From Forficula auricularia (lineage: Eukaryota; Arthropoda; Insecta; Dermaptera; Forficulidae): a stretch of DNA of 64,000 bases. The position numbers and the translations under genes are program-made. Below are positions 28,701 to 33,359 of the stretch, piece after piece. Under the pieces are notes generated by a model. That model was not told where the DNA came from and searched no databases. It saw nothing but the letters and a program-made list of their open reading frames with translations. Position 1 is the first letter of the stretch; each line of letters begins with the position of its first letter. Location of the stretch: contig JALMQS010000099.1 of the NCBI GenBank assembly GCA_024734495.1, positions 93,917,388-93,981,387 of the forward strand. Reading direction: 5' to 3'.

Positions 28701-31700
28701 ATGTGTGTATGCCCCACGTGAGATGAATGTCTGTTGTTGCTATAAACATAAAAATAAAAAAATAAATCAATTTTCATATTTTTAATCAAATCTAAGTATT
28801 ATTTTAATCATTAATATAGATATCTATTTATTTATTTATTAATATAGATATATATTTATTCAGGGTGTTTTATTGAACCCAGAACATCCAACTTTGTCTG
28901 ATACCTCCTCCTTCATCTAATACTGCATATATTTATAATAAATCTTTATTTTCAGAGCATTTTTTTTATTAAAATCAAAATTTAAAAATATATGGTATAA
29001 TGTGAATTGACGTGATATTATAGATCCAGAATTTCGTCTTCAATCATTCAATGATTACTTTTGAATTTTATATAGATAGAAAAATAATGAAAAACATTCT
29101 CTATCATTTTTAACCGACTTCAAAAAAAGGAGGAGGTTACAATTCAACGGAATGTTTTTTTTTGTTTGTGCATCGATTTCTCTTTTCCATGTGGACCGAT
29201 TTCGATGATTTTTGTTTGCATTGAGTTCGGTATAGTTCCCAATTGGTCCCGTATAAATTTCATTAGTATTGCACATTTTTTGTTATATACCATATCTTCA
29301 CGCACTTGAAGAAATGTTTCTAGGTAACTTTCAAAGATAAAAGGAATAATAATAATTTAAATGATACACACAATTACCTACACATTAATATACTATAAAT
29401 AAAATTAATGATGAAAATGATTACTTCTTTCCTCCAAAATGTCGCTTGTCGAGCTTCCAATATTGTAATCATTAAGGATGAAAACGCTATGACCAGAGAG
29501 GAGGTAGTTTGAATGTGAGTCCAGGATGCTGTAGGTAAAATATATCCAAGTCTCCACCCTTGTGCAGTAGAAATTAATAGCCAAACGAATGAACTAATCC
29601 AAAGCGGGGCTGATGATATTTTCTAAAAAAGAAATGAAAAGCCATCTTGGGATAGGAATTTTTTCTTTTGTAATTTAAGCTTTTTTGAGGGGTTTTAAAA
29701 TTTTTTATAAATCGCATTTTTTTTAATGCTCATCAATACGGGTCCTCATTTATGTATTTTACCTTACTGTTGAATTTGGGTAAATGTTCGTATTATTAGC
29801 TGGACATTGTGAAAGCTTGTTCTTCTAATATTCAGATTTATTTTTAAGATATATATAGTATAGATAACCATTATATAAATTTTGAATTAACTGTTTGTAT
29901 ACTTGATGTACGTCTAAGAAAAAAATGAAATTTTAATTTTACTCACTTTTAATTTAACTCTTGATTGAATGACGTATCTCCTCCAAATAGTAGATAGAAT
30001 GAATAGAAATGAAGTTCCGACAAAAACAATATTTGGAAGTTTTGATGAAAAATTTCCAAGATATGCGGACGCCAATTCAAGCAGAAGTCCAAATATGAAT
30101 AAAAGTTTAGTGAAAGATGAGCACCACTTAGTCGATGAAATATAAAATATTTTTAATTTCTTCTTATTTGAATGATTTTCATTCTCTTCTCGATTAGATT
30201 CCAAGTAATTGTTTATTTTTCTAAAAGGTAAAATTGGATATGAATTCAATTTAAATCTATTTATTTTGATTATTTATGTCCATCGATTAAATTAATAAGT
30301 TGTTGTAGGAAAATAAGACAATAACTTATGCAAGTATTTTTTATTTTATGCCAACGTTTCGTCAACTTTGTTGACTTCCTTAGGGCACAGATTGAAAATA
30401 TTTTCTATTCAAAATGTTTGCTAAGAATGAATATTTATAAAATGACAAATTAATTTGAAGGAGACAATAAATGAGTGTGTCTTCTGCTGGAATTATAAAT
30501 TTTATTTATAATGAGACTATAGTTTCGAGGGCTTTGCCCTCTTTATCACTAAATAAAATAAAATGTATAATTCCAGCAGAAGACACACACTTTTATTATC
30601 TCCTTCAATATATAAAAATTCTTGCTACCCTCGGCACAAAAACTTTCAATGAAATTAATTTGTTTGAGCCCTGAGAAAAGTTTTAAGGGCCGAATTTGGC
30701 CCGCGGGCCGTAGTTTAGTGACCCTGTTCTAGATTATGTGTAGGCATCGATAGGTGGAAAGTATTATTTTAGGTGGATTTCCTCGAAGTTTTCTCCTATA
30801 AAAATATATTGATAAACCTGATGAATAGGAAAACAAAGCCATTAATCACTTTAACATATATATTCTATATCATGTAATGATATAGGATATAATGTGAAGT
30901 ATTGGGATCACCTGCCGGGGTCCTGACAATTTGAGTGCTTCTATCTCCAAGGTGAAAAAAGTTAATTTCACTTTGATATTTCTAAAGGTGGAAGGAATCG
31001 ATGCCCTTTATAGTTTGAGACCGGATTTAGAACATAAAACGAGATATTGCGGTGGTCTCCAGAGGTAAAAAGGGGCCAAAAATCCATCGGTCTGTGTGTA
31101 CTTACGTATGTACATATATGTATATATGTACATATATGTATAGGTACTTATGTACCAGGAGGGGCCTTTCGCAACCAAAAGTCTCAGAGCTACGAAATTC
31201 GAAACTTAAGCTCGATGTATGCTAGAAGGAGTACAGCAAGCTTTTGATTGAAATCGGTACACCAGAAGTGGACATTTACATGAAAGATTTTTCATTTTTT
31301 GTGATTTTCTCAAAAACTGCTCTAACGTTTTTTTTTTTTAATTGTTGTACTTATCAAGTGTCATACCAAGTTGTTATTCTTCTATAAATTGTAATCCGAT
31401 TTAAAAAGGAAGAGAGTGTAATTTAGGAGTGTCGCAAAATAAAAATTTTAATAGTTCATATCTCGTCAACGGTAAGTCGCAAAGCTTTGGAATTTGAAAC
31501 TTAATCTATTTAGAGGCGAGAAGAAATACCTCAAAATTTGGGCTAAAATCGAAGAACCGGATTTTTTGTATTTTGCAATTCCGCCTTTTATCGGTTTTCT
31601 GAAAACGACTTGGGGGAATCCAAATTGAAGTAATTTGAATGAAGAAAATTGGTATGATGATTTCAAATAAGATAGAAACTAATGTGAAATTCGTGTGTGG

Positions 31701-32658
31701 TACCCACACCAGTTGATTTTTTATTCTTGGATCAAATTAAATTTACAATTTATTTTTTCAGCTACTTAGAAACAAACAATTAATTTTAATTGTTTAAATT
31801 ATATCCAAAGTTCATAATTTTACTTGGTTGGCCAAGAATAGGATATTCGAGAAAGATTCCATAAGATCCATAAATTCAAGAACCAAATATTTCAACACTG
31901 TTGAAGCAAATGTTAAAAATTTCATTGAGTGTAAATAAATAATTGACCTTTTTAGTATTAAATGAGGAAATTTTAATTCAATTATCGGTACATTTTTCAT
32001 TATTTCTTTGAGTTCTGTCGATTAAGCTTTTTGACCTCCTCCTAACCGGTTTGTTGTTGGTTGAAATAAATATCAAGTTGGACAATTAATCGGGATAATT
32101 GGATGAATTAATCTGTTTCATTTGTATTTTTATAAATAAATAAATACGTCACTAGAACAATACTTCTATAAAATACCAAATCTGTTAAAAGTAAATGTAA
32201 ATATTTTATTAAATTATTTATTATTTATGGAAGTTTTGACCCCAATCTTAATTGAAACTAATTTTATGAAGGGAAGGAGAGTCATCAATAAAAATAAATG
32301 ACATATTTTCTTAGAAGACGCGGTCTGTTGGGCTTTCCCGTGATGAAGAGGAAGTATCGCTGGACCGGTTTCTACTTTGCTATGAAAGATTCTTTTGGTT
32401 AATTCGATTAAAGTCATATAAATTTTACCGTATAACTATAAACACACCGTTTCTACGAATATAGTAATAAGAATAAAATAAAATAATGTAGGAATGATTT
32501 TAGAATTTTAAATAAACATATTTTACTTACCTTAAGAAAAATAAAATATAACAAATAATGACTAAATTCATAAAGGTTCCGACCAAGGAGAGAATCGCTA
32601 AAGCGTATTCGACTTGGCAGACTTGTCCAAGGGCACTCCGGCAAAGATTCATCATCAT
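1524..32658 (-). CDS. Sur: Sulfonylurea-receptor-like ABC transporter (ABCC8/9 type), 26 exons, 3' end off window
   Basis: SUR proteins are ABCC-family membrane subunits that assemble with inward-rectifier K+ channels into ATP-sensitive K+ channels, so their NBDs sense nucleotide rather than pump substrate. Twenty-six exons join in phase to 4,845 nt (1,615 codons). Order: TMD0 (five hydrophobic segments, residues ~20-185), L0 linker, TMD1 (~290-600), NBD1 (~640-850), a long linker (~850-1084), TMD2 (~1085-1400), NBD2 (1410-1615+). NBD1 has Walker A GSVGSGKT (664-671), LSGGQ (766-770) and DDP Walker B; NBD2 has Walker A GRTGSGKS (1455-1462) and LDEA Walker B. SUR identity rests on TMD0 plus SUR-like stretches such as YLNWVVK and RDNLDP. 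Vertebrate SURs have about 1,580 residues, so only ~50 should be missing here. The H-loop exon was not found in 1-1523. An MRP-type ABCC is the alternative, but less likely. Confidence 0.9.
1897..2000 (-). CDS. Sur: Sur exon 25 (NBD2 helical subdomain)
   Basis: Residues 1516-1551. [16 protein letters not shown] and [10 protein letters not shown] match SUR RFNLDPERKCSDSTLW and IAQLKLVVKA. Confidence 0.95.
2072..2268 (-). CDS. Sur: Sur exon 24 (NBD2 Walker A and Q-loop)
   Basis: Residues 1451-1516. Walker A GRTGSGKS at 1455-1462; Q-loop Gln1506 in SIPQD; then IIFSGSLR. Confidence 0.96.
2331..2464 (-). CDS. Sur: Sur exon 23 (start of NBD2)
   Basis: Residues 1406-1450. EKWPQNGEI and a tyrosine in [11 protein letters not shown] (A-loop) open NBD2, ending IPSGQK just before Walker A. 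Phase 0 donor GTAAAA. Confidence 0.94.
2528..2759. mobile_element. Foldback MITE with exact 33-bp terminal inverted repeats
   Basis: 2,528-2,560 and 2,727-2,759 are exact reverse complements (one end begins tagattaaaaattcacag). It lies in the Sur intron between exons 23 and 22 and contains a hammerhead-like core on the minus strand. Confidence 0.85.
2592..2630 (-). ncRNA. Hammerhead-ribozyme-like motif (diverged)
   Basis: Minus strand: UUGAAAA, A, perfect stem II GUCUC-GAGA-GAGAC, GAAA, CGUU. The flanks GAGUGC and GUAC can start stem I. The first core block is diverged from CUGANGA, so activity is doubtful. Confidence 0.4.
2830..3070 (-). CDS. Sur: Sur exon 22 (last TMD2 helices)
   Basis: Residues 1326-1406. 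[12 protein letters not shown] and [18 protein letters not shown] correspond to SUR EYIGACVVL and LMVSNYLNWMVRNLADME. This is the most SUR-specific part of the model. Confidence 0.95.
3125..4164. mobile_element. ~1-kb element with ~50-bp inverted ends
   Basis: 3,125-3,175 and 4,112-4,164 are diverged reverse complements (shared: ggaattggacaaaa, aattaaagcag). The right part, with its core at 4,063, matches the insert at 34,674-34,964. No recognisable protein inside. Confidence 0.6.
4063..4094 (+). ncRNA. Hammerhead-ribozyme-like motif
   Basis: CUGAGAA, A, GUC-loop-GAC, GAAA, CGUC. The GUC triplet is intact; stem I can pair GGGCCA with UGCCCC apart from one mismatch. Family member of 34,822-34,853. 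Confidence 0.45.
4209..4392 (-). CDS. Sur: Sur exon 21 (TMD2)
   Basis: Residues 1264-1325. [19 protein letters not shown] matches the conserved SUR stretch LSHFAETVEGLTTIRAFR. Confidence 0.94.
4547..4716 (-). CDS. Sur: Sur exon 20 (TMD2)
   Basis: Residues 1208-1264. Two hydrophobic helices ending [16 protein letters not shown], matching SUR CYFIQKYFRVASRDLQ. Ends phase 2 with donor GTAATT. Confidence 0.93.
4766..5154. mobile_element. Foldback element, ~107-bp arms
   Basis: 4,766-4,872 and 5,047-5,154 are nearly perfect reverse complements. The copy at 26,340-26,882 shares the same outer sequence (gggctgcctt, ccagtccgtctctctcc flank). Lies in the Sur intron between exons 20 and 19. Confidence 0.85.
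5015..5047 (+). ncRNA. Hammerhead-ribozyme-like motif (best GUC example)
   Basis: CUGAAGA, A, stem II GGAGG/CCUCC closed by AAAAAAU, GAAA, CGUC. Upstream CUUUGAAACC pairs with downstream GGUUUUGAAAG to give stem I starting right after the GUC triplet. The only departure from the canonical core is one unpaired A before stem II. Confidence 0.55.
5222..6486. mobile_element. Nested foldback, outer ~30-bp and inner ~200-bp inverted repeats
   Basis: Outer ends atacaggttttacacttcaa and its complement near 6,455-6,485. Inner arms 5,376-5,575 and 5,805-6,024 start with attagggtgattcatttctg and its complement. AT-rich interior, no coding potential. Confidence 0.75.
7427..7663 (-). CDS. Sur: Sur exon 19 (TMD2)
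   Basis: Residues 1129-1207, phase 0. Membrane helix [11 protein letters not shown], then [13 protein letters not shown], matching the ABCC motif TPLGSILNRFSSD. Confidence 0.94.
8143..8802. mobile_element. Foldback MITE with ggataagaattcgta ends
   Basis: Ends near 8,143 and 8,802 are inverted copies around actggataagaattcgta, with further internal palindromes. The 126-codon minus frame inside is a chance frame lacking known motifs. Confidence 0.65.
8955..9255 (-). CDS. Sur: Sur exon 18 (linker into TMD2)
   Basis: Residues 1028-1128. A charged linker ([11 protein letters not shown]) is followed from 1085 by the first TMD2 helix and [11 protein letters not shown], the counterpart of SUR DYWLAKWTDSA. 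Confidence 0.93.
9356..9654 (-). CDS. Sur: Sur exon 17 (Arg/Ser/His-rich linker)
   Basis: Residues 929-1028. One open frame with matching splice phases links NBD1 to TMD2. Composition is very basic ([23 protein letters not shown]) with two adjacent Trp and no membrane segment. I recognise no domain. Confidence 0.82.
9989..10550. mobile_element. Mariner/Tc1-type element with ~125-bp inverted repeats
   Basis: Ends cagggtgggccacgag and its diverged complement, both flanked by TA. Arms extend ~125 bp (to cactatagc). The interior retains a piece of transposase-like coding sequence. Internally deleted, non-autonomous. Lies in the 0.9-kb Sur intron between exons 17 and 16. Confidence 0.75.
10120..10370 (+). 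pseudogene. Transposase fragment (DEAHFHLN motif)
   Basis: The plus frame reads [39 protein letters not shown], stop, then WAPANL. The pattern [19 protein letters not shown] is typical of mariner/Tc-like transposases between the first and second catalytic Asp. Too short and interrupted to function. Confidence 0.65.
10682..10774 (-). CDS. Sur: Sur exon 16 (acidic linker exon)
   Basis: Residues 898-928, an exon of exactly 31 codons with phase 0 at both ends. Acceptor TTTTTTAG, donor GTATAT. Its C-terminal half is Asn/Asp/Glu/Ser-rich ([12 protein letters not shown]), placed like the acidic ED segment of vertebrate SUR linkers. A cassette (skipped) exon is possible because it is frame-neutral. 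Confidence 0.72.
10885..11067 (-). CDS. Sur: Sur exon 15 (end of NBD1)
   Basis: Residues 837-897. [12 protein letters not shown] is the last NBD1 strand pair, followed by a charged helical stretch leading into the linker. Phase 0, donor GTAAGA. Confidence 0.9.
11325..11727. mobile_element. Foldback element, ~55-bp arms, degraded hammerhead-like core
   Basis: 11,325-11,381 and 11,672-11,727 are reverse complements (ataatgaaaaccaaaaattcc). At 11,586-11,617 CUGAAGA, A, GGAGG...AUCCUC is followed by AAGAA instead of GAAA, a decayed relative of the 5,015 motif. Confidence 0.65.
11866..12006 (-). CDS. Sur: Sur exon 14 (NBD1 Walker B, D-loop, H-loop)
   Basis: Residues 790-836. DDPISALD gives an Asp in place of the catalytic Glu, normal for ABCC NBD1. 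[10 protein letters not shown] supplies the H-loop His. Phase 0 at both ends. Confidence 0.93.
12322..12993 (-). repeat. Dispersed repeat family with accataca/tgtatggt ends, copy 1
   Basis: Ends actttaccatac and gtatggtaaagt are inverted. Same family, opposite orientation, at 23,188-24,002 and 53,596-54,306, plus a fragment at 40,838-41,045. Similarity continues ~25 bp past one end (gatggccacatca), so the true boundary may lie further out. Contains direct repeats of gattatgtatacaaaatttgg. Confidence 0.65.
13409..14120 (-). repeat. Repeat beginning actagctgcaagg with tandem ~100-bp units
   Basis: Starts actagctgcaaggtcc, then four diverged units each containing gattatgtatacaaaatttgg. Its inner end (aacaaaagttatcagaaatc) matches 49,850-49,940. 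The actagct end resembles the Helitron-like ends at 20,793, 49,537 and 63,152. A SINE is inserted at 13,777. Confidence 0.55.
13777..13989 (+). mobile_element. tRNA-derived SINE with exact 17-bp target duplication
   Basis: The head resembles a tRNA (A-box-like ttagccgagagcttaag, B-box gggttcgagtcc). The body ends in cagcagtggattgt...caggctgatgatgatga, a tail seen in RTE-type LINEs and their SINEs. acaccctccccccctt(t) occurs at 13,760-13,776 and again at 13,990-14,006. Confidence 0.85.
14457..14748 (-). CDS. Sur: Sur exon 13 (NBD1 Q-loop and signature)
   Basis: Residues 692-789. [16 protein letters not shown] carries the Q-loop; canonical LSGGQKQR lies at 766-773; ADILLL begins Walker B, with DDP on the next exon. 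An Asp/Glu-rich stretch precedes the signature. Confidence 0.94.
15050..16320 (+). repeat. Tandem array of four ~270-370-bp units with tRNA-like segment
   Basis: The segment starting gtcagcca occurs at 15,166, 15,435, 15,703 and 16,079 (spacing 269, 268, 376). Each unit carries tatggcacttgggttcga, resembling a Pol III B box. A related single tRNA-like unit is at 60,720-60,800. Lies in the Sur intron between exons 13 and 12. Confidence 0.85.
16368..16473 (-). CDS. Sur: Sur exon 12 (NBD1 Walker A)
   Basis: Residues 657-692. Walker A GSVGSGKT at 664-671, followed by [14 protein letters not shown]. Acceptor AATAG, donor GTATTT. The next intron holds a tandem repeat array. Confidence 0.93.
16546..16723 (-). 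CDS. Sur: Sur exon 11 (TMD1-NBD1 junction)
   Basis: Residues 598-657. [13 protein letters not shown] matches the ABCC segment before NBD1. A Ser/Ala-rich insert follows, then the first NBD1 beta strand containing FGWTGDS (A-loop Trp position). Ends phase 1. Confidence 0.88.
16750..18085. other. Sur intron between exons 11 and 10 without recognisable feature
   Basis: AT-rich; short similarity to the 1-415 repeat near 16,910 and 17,970. I see no exon, RNA gene or bounded element. Confidence 0.6.
18091..18275 (-). CDS. Sur: Sur exon 10 (last TMD1 helices)
   Basis: Residues 536-597. Hydrophobic [12 protein letters not shown], then [15 protein letters not shown], equivalent to the SUR stretch FASLSLFHILVTPLF. 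Donor GTATGA, phase 0. Confidence 0.92.
18619..19024 (+). mobile_element. piggyBac-type MITE, copy 1
   Basis: Flanked by TTAA at 18,619 and 19,021. Inverted ends ggtagttctttc and gaaagaactact. Two further TTAA-bounded copies at 33,296-35,386 and 61,728-62,263 define the family. TTAA targeting is characteristic of piggyBac elements. No transposase inside. Confidence 0.85.
19564..19601 (+). ncRNA. Hammerhead-ribozyme-like motif (diverged)
   Basis: UUGAGUA, stem II CGAUC-loop-(C)GAUC, GAAA, CGUC. Upstream GUAUAUCAUAC and downstream GUAUUUAU can form the start of stem I. The first block is poorly conserved. Confidence 0.3.
19961..20123 (-). CDS. Sur: Sur exon 9 (TMD1, [13 protein letters not shown])
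   Basis: Residues 482-536. It carries the ABCC coupling signature [14 protein letters not shown] (vertebrate MLRGIKLLKLYAWE). Ends phase 1 with donor GTAAGT. Confidence 0.93.
20336..20758. mobile_element. pogo/Tc1-type MITE, TA-flanked
   Basis: Ends caagtcgattctcgataattcg and cgagttatcgggagttgactg are diverged inverted repeats, each next to TA. The interior repeats cgaattatc motifs. Non-coding, 423 bp. Confidence 0.75.
20793..21762 (-). mobile_element. Helitron-like non-autonomous element
   Basis: On the minus strand it would start near tatataataaaaatgaattt and end with a GC-rich hairpin (ggcccaccgaaggcaggcc) just before gaagctag|t. CTRR-T ends with a near-terminal hairpin are Helitron hallmarks. 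The 5' end is less certain. Includes a (ta)n tract at ~20,903-20,925. Confidence 0.5.
21885..22022 (-). CDS. Sur: Sur exon 8 (TMD1)
   Basis: Residues 436-481, phase 0. [13 protein letters not shown] and the [11 protein letters not shown] stretch match the SUR TMD1 motif APVQYFVATKL. Donor GTAAGT. Confidence 0.9.
22296..22463 (-). CDS. Sur: Sur exon 7 (TMD1 coupling region)
   Basis: Residues 380-435, phase 0. MIYVKSLRL is followed by [11 protein letters not shown] and IWAIPLK, the conserved ABCC pattern KIYNKIMHLS...CNLVAIDTNQL...LWAMPVQ. Acceptor TTTATAG, donor GTAAAG. Confidence 0.9.
22640..23030. repeat. Foldback repeat with aaagggccctta arms
   Basis: 22,642-22,680 (gtgatggtgtcagagaaaag) and 22,990-23,028 are diverged reverse complements. 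Non-coding, in the Sur intron between exons 7 and 6. Confidence 0.55.
23188..24002 (+). repeat. Dispersed repeat family with accata/tatggt ends, copy 2
   Basis: Starts actttaccata and ends gcatggtaaagt; the first ~370 bp matches 53,596-53,900 and the complement of 12,690-12,993. Non-coding. Confidence 0.65.
24080..24607. mobile_element. Foldback element, ~125-bp arms
   Basis: Left arm 24,080-24,215 and right arm 24,485-24,607 are reverse complements (ggtcgac, ataatataatgtattaataa, aatagctatgca). Confidence 0.75.
24754..24912 (-). CDS. Sur: Sur exon 6 (TMD1)
   Basis: Residues 327-379, phase 0. A membrane segment ([16 protein letters not shown]) is followed by a Gln-rich intracellular helix ending KNALQ, which corresponds to the ABCC region GINLRGAIQ. 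Confidence 0.9.
25033..25206 (-). CDS. Sur: Sur exon 5 (TMD1)
   Basis: Residues 269-326, phase 0. It includes [16 protein letters not shown], the counterpart of the SUR helix RILADLLGFAGPLC. The donor is the weak GTTTAT, but the join to exon 6 keeps frame and homology. Confidence 0.88.
25505..26340 (-). mobile_element. Jockey/CR1-type LINE, 5'-truncated 3' end
   Basis: Minus strand: C-terminal part of a reverse transcriptase, then a 3' tail containing ggtgtaactccttctct. The same 3' end recurs at 54,367-54,982 (plus) and 63,945-64,000 (minus). Inserted directly against the foldback at 26,340, in the Sur intron between exons 5 and 4. Confidence 0.85.
25598..26330 (-). pseudogene. Reverse transcriptase C-terminal fragment, frameshifted
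   Basis: Two overlapping minus frames carry [45 protein letters not shown] and, in the other register, [40 protein letters not shown]. This is the region after the RT catalytic core of jockey-like LINEs. One frameshift near 25,970 and 5' truncation make it non-functional. Confidence 0.85.
26418..26452 (-). ncRNA. Hammerhead-ribozyme-like motif (left arm)
   Basis: Minus strand: CUGAAGA, A, GGAGG/CCUCC stem II, GAAA, CGUU, followed by GGUUUAAAAGG. Mirror of the motif at 26,698. Confidence 0.5.
26698..26730 (+). ncRNA. Hammerhead-ribozyme-like motif (right arm)
   Basis: CUGAAGA, A, GGAGG-GAAGAAU-CCUCC, GAAA, CGUU. Upstream CCUUUAAAAUC pairs with downstream GGUUUAAAAGG over 10 of 11 positions (stem I). 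GUU is a permissible cleavage triplet. Confidence 0.55.
27634..27662 (-). ncRNA. Hammerhead-like core, family with auccgaaauauau
   Basis: Minus strand CUGAUGA, U, GGACUAAUAAUCC hairpin, GAAA. The sequence after GAAA (UAUAUUGAG) is not a clear stem III/GUH, so this is a weaker match. Confidence 0.35.
27691..27720 (+). ncRNA. Hammerhead-like core, family with auccgaaauauau (right arm)
   Basis: Same core as 27,634-27,662 in inverted orientation. Upstream AUGUAAA pairs with downstream UUUGUAU, but the base before that strand is G, which would block standard cleavage. Confidence 0.35.
27834..27869 (-). ncRNA. Hammerhead-ribozyme-like motif, ACUAUAGUC stem III type
   Basis: Minus strand: CUGAUGA, U, GAAG-loop-CUUC, GAAA, CUAUAGUC. 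ACUAUAGU can close a 3-bp stem III or pair between two copies; GUC follows. Confidence 0.45.
28051..28085 (+). ncRNA. Hammerhead-ribozyme-like motif, mirror of 27,834-27,869
   Basis: CUGAUGA, U, GAAG-loop-CUUC, GAAA, UUAUAGUC: one substitution weakens stem III relative to the left-arm copy. Confidence 0.4.
28536..28739 (-). CDS. Sur: Sur exon 4 (L0 linker into TMD1)
   Basis: Residues 201-268. It contains SRGAY, FWWM and DLGELPE, matching the SUR/ABCC pattern SKGTYWWMN...LRAIGKLP that joins TMD0/L0 to TMD1. Acceptor TTTATAG, donor GTAATT, phase 0. Confidence 0.9.
29105..29290. repeat. cgacttcaaaaaaggaggagg repeat fragment, copy 1
   Basis: Starts ttttaaccgacttcaaaaaa, then ggaggaggtt. The same start occurs at 46,918-47,300 and inverted at 45,520-45,780. 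Related ends occur in the foldbacks at 44,885 and 47,590. Confidence 0.6.
29425..29622 (-). CDS. Sur: Sur exon 3 (TMD0 helices 4-5)
   Basis: Residues 135-200, phase 0 at both ends, donor GTAATC. Two hydrophobic segments ([10 protein letters not shown] and [10 protein letters not shown]) complete a five-helix TMD0, the domain that contacts the Kir pore in known SURs. Confidence 0.85.
29947..30220 (-). CDS. Sur: Sur exon 2 (TMD0 helices 2-3)
   Basis: Residues 43-134. Acceptor TTTTAG and donor GTGAGT. An Asn/Glu/Lys-rich loop (46-66) precedes hydrophobic segments at about 78-97 and 104-122. The segment following KW resembles the SUR helix beginning after the conserved RW pair. Confidence 0.85.
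30352..30387 (-). ncRNA. Hammerhead-ribozyme-like motif, perfect stem II
   Basis: Minus strand: CUAAGGA, A, GUCAAC-AAA-GUUGAC, GAAA, CGUU. Upstream UGUGCC pairs with downstream GGCAUA (stem I). One substitution (G to A) in the first block. Confidence 0.45.
30455..30608. mobile_element. Foldback element with agtgtgtcttctgctggaat arms
   Basis: Arms 30,455-30,513 and 30,550-30,608 are reverse complements. Same family at 57,452-57,697 and, half only, at 39,945-40,000. Its whole interior is a hammerhead-like core. Confidence 0.85.
30514..30550 (-). ncRNA. Hammerhead-like core at the tip of a foldback
   Basis: Minus strand: AGUGAUAA (diverged CUGAUGA), A, GAGGGC-AAA-GCCCUC, GAAA, CUAUAGUC. The long arms (AUUUUAUUU with AAAUAAAAU) would extend stem I beyond an internal loop. 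Confidence 0.45.
31500..31730. repeat. Dispersed repeat, copy 1 (partner at 44,030-44,262)
   Basis: Shares ttctcaaaacg(a/g)ctt, aaattgaac/gta and atgatgatttcaaataag with 44,030-44,262. Non-coding. The rest of 30,700-32,500 (Sur intron 1) shows nothing identifiable. Confidence 0.6.
32531..32658 (-). CDS. Sur: Sur exon 1 (start codon, first TMD0 helix)
   Basis: Three consecutive ATG codons open the frame, with an in-frame TGA just upstream. Residues 1-43 start MMMNLC and contain one long hydrophobic helix. A longer open frame overlaps in another register, but only this frame ends in the phase (AG|GTAAGT) needed by exon 2. The first ATG is used; the second or third could serve equally well. Confidence 0.82.
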
Positions 32659-33359
32659 AAACACTCAATAAAAATAAATCAATTCTTTTTTCGGAGTAAT
32701 TGATTAGATCATCTTATTTAAATAAACACCAGTGTATTTGAAAAACAAATTAAGACAAACAACTTTTGAAATGAAAAACTTTTAAATAGATGTAGTAAAA
32801 GTCTTAAATAGATTTGTTAGTTCATGTTTAGGGAGCTTGATTTAATATCGACTGGATTTGAGAGTCGTCTTCCTGTGTCGACATTCTATATTAACGATCC
32901 GGAACACACACACTTCATGGTTATTATTTCTATTTATTCATGTAATAATTTATCTAACAGTGGATCCAAAGAGAACATTGTCATTGGATTTGGAGGAAGA
33001 TATTATTAAGAAATGAAATGACTTAATAAATTGAATGTTTCTCATCGAATAGGTTTAAATCAACTGAAGGATCGTGGACCGTTCAGAGATGCTTTGGTAA
33101 GTTGAGGAGGAGAAGTATCGTATTCCCCTAGATTCCCATCCACGATGGTTTTTCCTCAAATGATGAGTTCACCGTGAAACTCTTATGAATCATGAATAAC
33201 AAAGCTAGACAAAAAACTTTTTTGTGGGTTTCTCTTTTAATGCATAAATTCTAATAGTAGGCACCGAAAAACACCAAAATATCAATTCTTAGCTTTTAAG
33301 GTAGTTCTTTCGCGACAATCCACACAAAAAGTTTTAGCCTCATAACCACTCTATATATA

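Noticed and set aside
31812..32417. Two hydrophobic minus-strand frames as extra TMD0 exons between exons 1 and 2
   Set aside because: No donor/acceptor combination kept phase, and exons 1 and 2 already join directly with five TMD0 helices accounted for.
32453..32668. Open frame [12 protein letters not shown]... as the Sur N-terminus
   Set aside because: Its splice phase does not fit exon 2; the overlapping ATG-initiated frame does.
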